Source: Liolophura sinensis
Taxonomy: Eukaryota; Mollusca; Polyplacophora; Chitonida; Chitonidae
Length of the DNA stretch: 64,000 bases
Assembly (NCBI RefSeq): GCF_032854445.1
Contig: NW_027017971.1
Coordinates: forward strand, 62,001-126,000
Direction: 5' to 3'
Under the pieces are notes generated by a model. That model saw only the letters and a program-made list of their open reading frames with translations. It had not been told where the DNA came from and ran no database searches. Made by a program: the position numbers and the translations under genes. How positions within the stretch are numbered: position 1 is the first letter of the stretch; every line of letters starts with the position of its first letter. Positions 55,496-64,000 of the stretch are shown here, in pieces.

Positions 55496-56334
55496 CTGTC
55501 AGAAAAAAAGATTCTCCACTAATTATACTAAAATATTAAAAGTTAATATCAATAATTTCAGCCAATAATTTGCGCCTTATCTCAAATCTGCATACAGACA
55601 TTTGACACGGACTAGGGTGAGATCTAAGACTTCTGGCTCTTGTCTTTCGATAAAGTGAGGCTAGAAGGTCTATGGAATAATGTTTTCTTATTTGATTCCC
55701 TGAATTTTTCAAGAACTTTTTTACTTGGTTGTTTTTATTCCTTTTCTATGGAAATTAAATAAAGAGTACATTGTACCTAAGAGTGCCTATTATATCCCAG
55801 CTTACTGGGGAATAAAGAGTACAAAGCCATTTGCTTGAGTCAACTGTAGTTTGTCAATAGGATGATTTTCTTTTAGTTAGTCAGTTACAAAGACCTGTAC
55901 CAACTTCATTATGATCTTGTTCGGAATGTTTTTGACATGCTTGAGGATACAGTGATGAGCTTTGTGCATTACCCTAAATCCCATGACCACAAGCCTTGAT
56001 ATCCATCACTTCAGTGCATACAATTAGATGGTATAGGCGAGATACCATTATTTGAGATATCAAAACAATAAATATAGTTTTGGTGATAATGACACTGTTA
56101 TGGTGGACAAAGAAAATGCGACCAAATTTGCATTGGCTGCTTCGATCCTATTCTGGAGGCCATTTAAATGTAACCATAATGGTTATGGTCGTTTTGACCA
56201 ATATTATATAATGGTTACTTGGACCCAGTTACTTAATTTTTTGCTCCTCTTTGTCCTACTGCTTGTCCATCTATGGTCTTATGCCATTTGCTATTTAAAT
56301 TAATACTATATATTTTTTTAAAGTTCTTCATTAC

Positions 56335-56460
56335 CTTGCTTTCGCCCACGGGAGATGACAAGAGCTAGAAGCACAACTCCCAGTGAAACGATAGCTCCGG
56401 AGACGCCGCCGGCCACGGGGCCGGCTAAGGCACTGATGGTACAAGGTGGTAAAACAGAAA
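56335..56460 (-). CDS. gene B transmembrane exon
   Basis: A 126-nt exon between gtttcacag and gtaatg, phase 1-1: SVLPPCTISALAGPVAGGVS, then GAIVSLGVVLLALVISRGRK, Q. It is a short extracellular stretch with Pro-Pro-Cys, a Gly-rich helix start, about 22 hydrophobic residues, and an RGRK stop-transfer flank. This is typical of the membrane exon of single-pass type I receptors such as IgSF or EGF-repeat proteins. Locally GC-rich (ggccacggggccggc) unlike the flanking AT-rich introns. Ectodomain exons should be upstream (higher coordinates), but none was found on this strand. Confidence 0.65.
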
Positions 56461-58600
56461 CTGTGAAACACGAATTTATAGCATTAAAAACCCAGAGAGA
56501 ACTTCTAAGGTAAGCTGATAGTTATGTTCTATATATTAATTTATTGTTGAGTGTGTAATTCTTGTTACATGATGATAATCAGGCACAACGACTGAGTACA
56601 TTAGACAGTGATAGGGAGAAATCACTGCACATTTTCAGGTACCTGATATATTTTATGCCGCAACAGAGTGGGTCGAAATCAAAACAAGGGACATTACTCG
56701 TTTGTCACTGACTGATATTCATACTCCGTACAGTGTATGCGCCACACGCTAAGTTTGCTTTCCATCACTACTGTCACCAGAAAATTTTGCACAGAAATGT
56801 TATACATAGCCAAAGTCACCGGGGACACGGTGAAAAGGCAAGAAGTGATTTCAGAAAACACAAAGACTCTCTCTCAAGCTTTGTTTCTCATCATACCTTA
56901 TAGATACGCATTCCCTTTATTTGAAATATGCACAAGGCTGATCAAGTAGTCCCGCGCAAGGACACCAGTGATGAGGCTAAGCCTAAAAAAGCTAAGGTGC
57001 GCTAAAGTTTAGCTTGTCTCGTGGTCGCAGTGATGTAAAGCGAGCTTAGAGAGCGGCTTCTGAGCAATAAAGAGTAAACTTGTAATGGTAGAACTCAATA
57101 AACCACTCAGCTGGCAAGAACCACATGTCAGGTTGTTATCGCTTGTATGAGGTCGCATTTCAACAAATGTGGGAAATATCGAATCTTTTTATCTGTCCTC
57201 TCCTCTCATTCTTTATTCCCCGTTTTATACCTATAATGATAATGTTTGTCTCTTGTTATACCATAATTTTTATTTTTCAAAACATACATTTACCTATAAA
57301 ACTGATTTGTAGAATGTTTAATACTAAAATGTTAACCATTATCACATATACGTGTACACGTACACGTTCTCTGAATAATGTCATCCTTGTTTTACCTGGA
57401 AGGGTACCTATTGGACCACGTCGATATGACGTGTCTACATTTGTTATTCTGTTGTACTGTTTACATGCCACAAGGCCCTGACATTTACCTGTAACTGTAC
57501 AACTCGTCTCTACAGTGTCACTTTTGTTCCACCTGTTCTGACCGTATATACACCCTGAAGCTGTACTGGCCTTTATTATCTAGAGTCTCCACCACCTCGC
57601 TCACAATCGACCACAGACCCCCATTAATTTCCCATAAGCGACAATGTTAACATTTAGCGCTGTAGCTCAGCCCCAAACATTCCATGACCAATAAGCTTTG
57701 GTGCATACCTGGCTCAGCCTGTGAGAAAGAAGCCATAAAAATCTTGACATAGGTTGACCGTCAAAATCTGGACCTTTCTATGCCGGCAGCTGGGAGGGGT
57801 GCCTAGCAACGCCAAGGGGACGTCACTCGCAGCCTCATCACGACCTGTCTCCTTGTTTCCTCTTGTCAAGAACTTCAAACTTTCATCATTAAAACTCATA
57901 CCTGCCCAAAGCATAGACAATTTCCATCATTTTGATACCAAGCATGCTCCTGTACACCAAAAACGGCAGGCTGTACACCAAAAACGGCAGCAAAAAAAGA
58001 CTTTACACCTAAAATACACAGAATTACATTCGTTCCTACCGAAAAACGGAAGTGGTAATAGTGGTCTGTGTCATTCAGACAGTCAGCAAGGCAACCTTCC
58101 CAAGACATGTTGAAGGGACCTGAAAAAGTTATACTTTTTAACGTGTAACAACAAAGAAATCCTCAAATAATCAGTGAGAAATGACATCCGTCATCAGGTT
58201 CCACACTGGGAGTTCCTGGGTGGGTATGAGGAATGGACATTTAAACTGCCCATACATATATGAAAAATCTGTTAAGTTTTTTTTGGGGGGGGGGGGACTG
58301 GAGGGATATGTGTCATGACGTAGTACCGGATCAATGACGGGGATTCTAGGCCAACATTGGAGGACTGCATTCGATTGGTCAGGCCTTTAAGGAAGCTGAA
58401 CGGCTAGCAGACCTCACTCACCTAGGTAGATCCCAGTTAAATATATGCATAATCCTGGCAAGGGAGGTGGATGCCCAACTGAGCCAGATACTACAACAAG
58501 AACTGCTTGAGGTGTCGCAGGAACAGCGTACTATGTTCTGGTGAAACAGACAACTGGTGGGGCAGAGACTCATTTTCACAAGGGCAATATTCCAACAGAT
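56461..58600. other. no confirmed gene
   Basis: Expected place of gene B ectodomain exons, but none is recognisable on the minus strand. A 21-bp tandem pair (gtacaccaaaaacggcag) at 57950-57990 and the repeat fragment at 57716-57790 are the only structures noted, besides a G12 run at 58285-58296. Confidence 0.3.
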
Positions 58601-58940
58601 CACCGGCCCGGATAGCACAGTTAGTAGAGCGTCCGCTTCGGTAGACCCAGGATCAATCCTGGGTTGAGTCACACTTAAGACTTTAAAAGAGGAAGTTGTA
58701 ATTTCCTTGCTTGGCGTTCAGCTTGAAGAGGATAGTGCAACGACTGGTTGACCCGTATCAGTATTATGGCTCGGGGCGGGTTACATGCCTTCGGTAAGGC
58801 GTCTCAGTGAAGCAGCACTAGATAAAAGAGCGGTAGAAATCCATCCTGCAACAAGGAGGCACATTACATGCACTCTAAGGATTCCTTAGAAATTTTTAAG
58901 TACGACGTTAAACCCCAACCACTCACTCACTCACTAAAAC
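58601..58940 (+). mobile_element. tRNA-derived SINE, second family
   Basis: The head has box A (tagcacagttagtagagcg) and box B (ggatcaatcctgggttgag), the body gttgtaatttccttgcttgg and ttggcgttcagcttgaaga, and the end taagtacgacgttaaacccc with a (ACTC)n tail (ccactcactcactcacta). It is complete, and different from the main SINE in core and tail. Confidence 0.85.
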
Positions 58941-59230
58941 CCCATGCGGCATTTTTACACATAAGTAAAGATCATAAAATATAACATATGATGCTAAAAA
59001 CAGTCAAGTTTTCAATGAGTTTTTCTCCCACCTTCTGAATAATGCTGCAAACATCTCTTTAAGAATAAGATAAAACAGTTATCTTTGTCAAGGACAAAAA
59101 CAGAGTTACTTAAACCACGTCATCAGTTTTTTTTATATGGTTTTAATATAGTATCCATACTGTGATGATCACGGCGAATTGGAGAGACCTAACTACGGAT
59201 TTTGATATGCTTCTCTTTGTATTTTCCAAG

Positions 59231-59483
59231 ATGCCTCGAAAGTTTCTGTGGTTCTGGTGTCAGGAGAAAATGTCACAGAAGGAAACCTTCTTCAGCTTGA
59301 ATATCATGCTACTCTGCCTGGAGTCGCACCATTGGTGACCGTCCTGTACCACTGGCAAACAACAGTCCTGGAAATCCCTGTCCATCGGCAATGTAACGTT
59401 CAGAGATCAGGGTGTATACCGGTGTAGAGCCAGCAACCAGTTTGGAGGTATTCAGGGGAGACAACTGGAGGTTAGCGTTAGAG
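59231..59483 (+). pseudogene. orphan immunoglobulin-like domain exon, damaged
   Basis: Bounded by ttttccaag and gtgagg and phase 1-1, the usual Ig-exon phase. The first half reads SKVSVVLVSGENVTEGNLLQ, LEYHATLPGVAPLVTVLYHW (the conserved Trp). The second half, in another frame, reads SLSIGNVTFRDQGVYRCRAS, NQFGGIQGRQLEVSV, with the D-x-G-x-Y-x-C signature. Two lesions: a one-base-type frameshift between the Trp and the second half (around 59355-59375), and Tyr where the first disulphide Cys belongs (LQLEYHA). The normal role would be cell-surface recognition. This exon is probably dead, although a frameshift from assembly error is possible. Confidence 0.75.
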
Positions 59484-59976
59484 GTGAGGCCTTGGCGATA
59501 TCACTGACTGCTAGGCTGATTGCTCCCCTGATGACCAATTAGATATCTTTTGTTAACAAAGGACCTGGTACTGTAAGGCAGGGAATCGGCCCCAGTGCAA
59601 GAAACTGTGCATCTCAAGAAGCGAAACTGACTATAGCTGTGAGTGACAGCTGCTGATACACTCATAAGGCCATTTCTTTTTTCAGTTCTGTGTTGCTCAT
59701 ATTTCCCTGTTATTTGACAAGCATTCAACTTATAAAACTTTAAACATGCACTGAAGTCATAAATCCTGTCACACTGTCACATCTTTGTTTTCTTGCATAA
59801 GACACTGTGCAGTAGGGAAAATCACTGCACCGCAAATGGTGCAGTTATAATCAGAAGTTAAAATCATGAAATATGTTGATCACAGAAAAACCGTTAAAAA
59901 AGAATCGAGTGAACCGACCGTCTAAAAGATTGTTGTGAAGAAAAAAGAAAAAAAGGAATGATTAGAACTCAGGTCA
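59484..59976. other. no gene recognised
   Basis: Follows the Ig-like exon. No further phase-1 exon with Ig or TM character was found on the plus strand. Confidence 0.3.
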
Positions 59977-61035
59977 TTATAAACATTCATGACTCGGGGG
60001 AAAATATTTTCGAGGGTTAATTCTAGTTGACACAGGCCGGAAAGTTGCCGTTTGTCGTAAGGCCCGGGCAGGAAAATTAAAGTTGACCTGCTTTACTAGG
60101 TAAGGCCAGTCAACGATGGAGTGAACACATTTGTGTAAGAACTTTAAATCGGCAGCTCTGCAGCGATCAGATAGTGTTGGCAGCTGAAAAGGTTTACACA
60201 TAGCACTGTATTTTTCCGAGGGATAAGCGTCATTAGTTTTAAAACAAAGATATTTGATGAACTTTTTTTAACGGACTCTAACTTGTCTGAGAGATATTTT
60301 TGGGTGGGGGACCATATAATTGACCTATACTCCAAGTTGTAGCCAACTAAAGATCTGTACACAGATATAAGTGACTTGGTTTTTGTAAAAGAAATGCATG
60401 ATCACTTGAGAAAACCAAGCGTTTTATAACCTTTTCTAACGGTATTGGTGACATGTACTCTATAATTCAGATTTCTGGTTAATGTTATCCCAAGATCTTT
60501 CACAGTCTCAACTCTTTCAAGTGAATGATATGACATTACACTTGTCCACGTTTAACTTAAGCTGCCAAACTGAACCCCAGTCTGTTAAACGTGCAAGGTC
60601 TTCCTGTAATAACTCACATTCTTGCGCGGAACGCACTTGTTTGTAAAGTTTACTGTCATCATGTGGCAATTCTGAGTGCCAAAGACAAGAAGACATGTGG
60701 TTTACATATAAAATAAATAGTAGTGGACCAATCCAGGGTACCGATAACACCGTCTTCCGTGAAGATTCTGCGCCCTGTAGGACAACTCGTTGCAAACGGC
60801 CCTCGAGATTGGAGCGCAGCCATTTGCGCAGTGGGCCTTGGAAGCCATAATGCTTTAGTTTATGTATCAGCATGTCATGAGAGACGCTGTCGAAAGCATA
60901 GGTCTAGGTACACAGCATCGGTATGCAGTTTTGCGTCGAAAGCCTTAATGATACCATGAACATAACAGGCTAGGTTGGTAACTGTGTCACGGTTACGAAA
61001 AAATCCATGTTGATTTAAGGCCATTTTGTACTCCA
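59977..61035 (-). pseudogene. LINE reverse transcriptase remnant (CR1/L2-like C-terminal half)
   Basis: The minus strand, from high to low: NQHGFFRNRDTVTNL (61010), DAVYLDL (60910), LIHKLKHYGFQGPLRKWLRS, GPLLFILYVNHMSSC (60730), LPHDDSKLYK (60650; catalytic Ala-Asp-Asp now His-Asp-Asp), WQLKLNVDKCNVISF (60540), YRSLVGYNLEYRSIIWSPTQ (60340), FQLPTLSDRCRAADLKFLHK (60180). This is the order of the second half of a LINE ORF2. Frame breaks at about 60900, 60500 and 60150 show it is dead. The N-terminal endonuclease part is missing. Confidence 0.85.
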
Positions 61036-61305
61036 TGCACTTGTTTCAACTACTATGAACTTTTACCGGTTTATCAACTAAAATATATGAGGCAGGCAAC
61101 AAAGTTTTATTGTAAACTGCTCATGGCAGTGTGTCTGCAAAAATGCCGACGAAAATTTACGCAAAGGTGCGAAATGTTAAAATATTCCCTGAAGTTCGTG
61201 TACGGGGTGTGACAAAGCATAGCGTTTTGTGAGTGTATCGAATTCACGTCAACATAAAGATTAGGCCTGTGTTAGTATTGTAATCAGTATTGTGACACTA
61301 ACTAC

Positions 61306-61556
61306 ATGTTATTTATTTGTTTATTTGATTGGTGTTTTAGGCCCTACTCAAGAATATTTCACTTATACGACGGCGGGCAGCATTATGGTAGGTGGAACCC
61401 AAGACCATCCGCAGTTTGCTGCTAGACCTTCCCACGTACGGCCGGAGAGGAAGCTTGCATGCGCTGGACTTGAACTCACTGGGACCACATTGATGACAGG
61501 CTCCCGGGTCAATACGCTGCGCTAGCGCGCTAACCAACTGAGCAACGGAGGCCCCC
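61306..61556 (-). mobile_element. SINE copy, antisense, nearly full length
   Basis: (TTTA)n, gattggtgttttaggcccta, the core shortened by about 20 bp (gtggaacccaagaccatccg), then the head ctagcgcgctaaccaactga and gcaacggaggccc. Confidence 0.9.
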
Positions 61557-63461
61557 AATAACTACATATAAATGTATGCACAGGTACACGCTCGCCTAAT
61601 ACGCCAGTGTAACAAAGCGACAATTTGAGCACATATATATGTAACTGAAGCACCCGTGACACACAAGGTGTACAGAAGCTAAGCCTTGGTGAAAAAGCTC
61701 ACGTTTTAGGTCATTTTTATCCATTAATTTAATATATATATGAGTAATACATTGTTAGAGCACTGGAGTATTAGAAAGGAATTTTTGTGCGATTGTGTGG
61801 AAAATCTAAACAAAATCGATTTGGGTATTAAAGCTGTTAGTAACCCGCATTTTCTGGGGTTCGAGCTCCGGTACCAAAAATCTCATTTCTGTTTAAATTC
61901 GATATGTCTCCATGCAGTGGAATATCGATTAGTGTTATCCCAATGTCTGTAGGATCATGTGCAAAGAAGATAAAATTTATCCAGCATTGATAAAGCATTC
62001 AAAAAGGTAGCAAAAAAAGTTGCCAATATGACCGCAGAAGTGGGGATTGAAACTCTTCCTAAGCTAATTGTTTACCTGCTGCTGTTGAACTGCTGCTGAA
62101 GTAAAACGTTGCAGATGGCTAAATTTGTAAGCTCTTTCATGCGCACGACACCATTCCCATACATAAACATATTACAACAATTGAGACCAGAAAAATAAAG
62201 GATATATTGTAATCAAATAATGGTAAAGGCGGCCTTGGATTATACCTTTGGGATATGTCAAATAGTCAGTGACAGTAAGAACACATTGTTGCAATGGAGC
62301 AATATGAAGAAAGTAAGAAAATTAACAGAAGAAAAAATAAAAGGAATATACTAGATTTGAACGCGAGATATACAGTCATCACATACAACAGGTCTAGTTC
62401 TGAAGATCAGCACATACATATTGCGACTTTGATCTTTTGCTCATGGCAAAAAACGAAAGGCAAAAATACATTGTTGCAAAGTTGAGTCCGTTCCCAGGGC
62501 AGATTGCAGAAATTAATTTTCAAGTCTCACGTTAACTAATCCGAAAGCGAGAAAGTAAAAATTTTTGGAAGAGACCGGGGAGAAAACACCTGCGCTATTT
62601 TCATGTCAGTAGATAAAATCGTAAAATAAATGTGCCAAATCTAGTAATTTGGCTGGTCGCAGCGTTTTGCAAGGAATGAAAGTTCTGTGTTTTTTAACTC
62701 TGTTCAACGATTTTCAGCGTGCAGACAGTAAATATATAATCACCTTACTCAACTTTACATCTGTAACAGTTTTTTTGTTACGTGACCTGCAAATACGGCT
62801 ACATTGCGCTTTTTCGCTTCGCGAAAATAAATAAGACCAGATTCGTGATCAGGACGTCAGATTACGCCAGATTAGAATATTCGAATTCAAATCACTTCCG
62901 CTGTATCAGCTAAAATGTAGTTCGTTCTCAGGTATTTTCTTCTTTCTCTTTCCAAATAACTTCCAGGGAACGCTTGTTACGCGCACTAAAATTCAAGCTA
63001 ATCGGGTGTGGGGAAAATGACTCTCAGATGTTTTCATACCAACCCAATATGAGATGCACTTTCTTCCGAGGTCTCCTGTATACCTAAGTTTTACGAATTC
63101 CTGCCTCTGATTGCTTATTTGCAGATGGTTTTGTATTTTGCAAAATGTAAAAAAAAAGTGCGGTTTATATGGCATATCATACTTCCTAATTGATATTCTC
63201 ATTTGTAGTTATGTAATATTTGTCTTCTTGCCTTGGGATGGCGTCAGGTATTAAGACTGCATCTCTTTATTAAATAAGCTTGATTTGGCATATAAGCATT
63301 AAACACTAGGTTTATATTATTTCTATCTCATGATAAGACAAATTATACATATTGTACGGTACTTAGGCTTTCTGTCTGGCTGATAAGAGAATATATATTT
63401 CATGTGGCCGTCGGCAGGCCTACACAAGAGCTTCATATCCAAATATCCCCACCCCCACATG

Positions 63462-63521
<60 letters not shown>

Positions 63522-64000
63522 ACTTATAGGATTCTATGGTCCTGTATGGACGAGTCCTGGGCGCCCAGGAAAGGGATGAACTTGCGACCCACTTGTCAAA
63601 AACCAAAGTAAATAAACTCGAACGCTAAACAAATTGGGTAAAACCGTGCTAATTATTTCATATCGCGTAACTATAGCGGATAGCCGGTTGCGGATGAATA
63701 TGGAATACTGAATGGAGCACTTTCATTGGCTGGCGGAAAACTGGGTCAGGCGCACGTGGCTGAAGCGGCATTTTACGAACAGAAATGTAAAGAAAAGGAA
63801 TTCAGCCGTTTCAGTGAAAATTAAAGGTGCAGTTATTGAACAGACTAGTGTAATCTTTACAGGATGAGGACGAAAGAGAAGTAGAGTTTGCTGACAAAGT
63901 TAGCTGCTTTGGGATTCTGTGCGGAAGTTGATGGCATCGGAGTCGTGAAAACTTTGTTTGTGTACACTTGAACTGGCCGGCCAGGGAGTGGAAGCGCGGG
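61557..64000. other. no gene recognised
   Basis: AT-rich to about 63600, then less AT-rich. No protein-like frame or clean exon was found. The right end (63700-64000) is more GC-balanced and might hold a promoter or first exon of a gene beyond the window, but no motif supports this. Confidence 0.3.
63461..63518. repeat. (TA)n microsatellite
   Basis: About 58 bp of alternating T and A with one interruption (taatata), preceded by a C-rich patch. Confidence 0.95.

Larger units (their letters stand above)
53738..56228. repeat. direct duplication within gene B introns (units about 53738-54490 and 55555-56228)
   Basis: About 700 bp is repeated at a distance of about 1.8 kb. Shared blocks in order: gcaaatctgcattcagacat, gggattagggtgagat, atgaagagtacattgta, cctattatatcccagctt, gggaataaagagtacaaagc, gtttgtcaataggatg, atcttgttcggaatgttttt and accctaaatcccatgaccac. 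The two mini-exons at 54994 and 55431 lie between the units; the TM exon follows the second. Confidence 0.85.

Noticed and set aside
57754-58113. 119-codon plus-strand frame
   Set aside because: Contains a 21-bp tandem pair and part of a dispersed repeat; composition is not protein-like over its length.
58601-58680. functional tRNA gene
   Set aside because: The tRNA-like head continues into a SINE body and a (ACTC)n tail, and the acceptor stem is not closed.
63402-63611. 69-codon plus-strand frame rich in Tyr/Ile
   Set aside because: Mostly the translation of the (TA)n microsatellite.
1-64000. CRISPR array, prokaryotic operon or phage
   Set aside because: No regularly spaced identical short repeats and no operon-like packing. 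Introns, SINEs and LTR elements show a eukaryotic genome.

Overview
The window is eukaryotic, most likely from a lophotrochozoan invertebrate (probably a mollusc, possibly a brachiopod). Evidence: AT-rich, intron-rich DNA; very small phase-1 exons with GT/AG borders; about fifteen copies of one tRNA-derived SINE with a metazoan-type core and an AATAAATA tail; a second tRNA-derived SINE family; a Tc1/mariner element; Ty3/gypsy elements; Penelope-like and LINE reverse transcriptase remnants. There are no bacterial-style operons. Species assignment is inference.

Layout. 1-8 kb (+): the 3' part of an unidentified membrane-protein gene ('gene A'). It has Ser/Thr/Pro-rich stalk mini-exons, then three consecutive exons that each encode one transmembrane segment, then a short cytoplasmic tail exon with a stop. 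8-11.3 kb: no gene seen. 11.3-13.0 kb: a complete-looking Tc1/mariner transposon with TA duplication, matching inverted termini and an uninterrupted 340-residue transposase. 13-20.5 kb: SINE copies and other repeats, no gene. 20.56-30.21 kb (-): a full Ty3/gypsy LTR retrotransposon with about 2-kb LTRs, a tRNA-Leu primer site, polypurine tract and 4-bp target duplication. Its LTRs are nearly identical, but gag-pol carries a nonsense codon, several frameshifts and a small deletion in integrase. 30-48 kb: nested repeats, including LINE and Penelope-like fragments, a foldback element, a duplicated segment (37.9-39.4 and 39.75-43.15 kb), and a second LTR element with a SCAN-like gag and an MLV-type tRNA-Pro primer site inside the second copy. 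48-56.5 kb (-): exons of a second single-pass receptor-like gene ('gene B': TM exon, tail mini-exons, two possible alternative 3' ends), plus an unrelated strongly coding terminal exon at 48.3 kb. 56.5-64 kb: an orphan, damaged immunoglobulin-like exon (+), a second SINE family, a LINE reverse transcriptase remnant (-), another SINE copy, and unannotated DNA.

The host genes are seen only as exons read by eye from splice sites, reading phase and protein character. Most were not confirmed by any transcript, so joins between exons are proposals. Genes A and B share an architecture (phase 1-1 exons, TM exon, short tail), and the nearby Ig-like exon suggests, but does not prove, that this is a cell-surface receptor neighbourhood of immunoglobulin-superfamily type.
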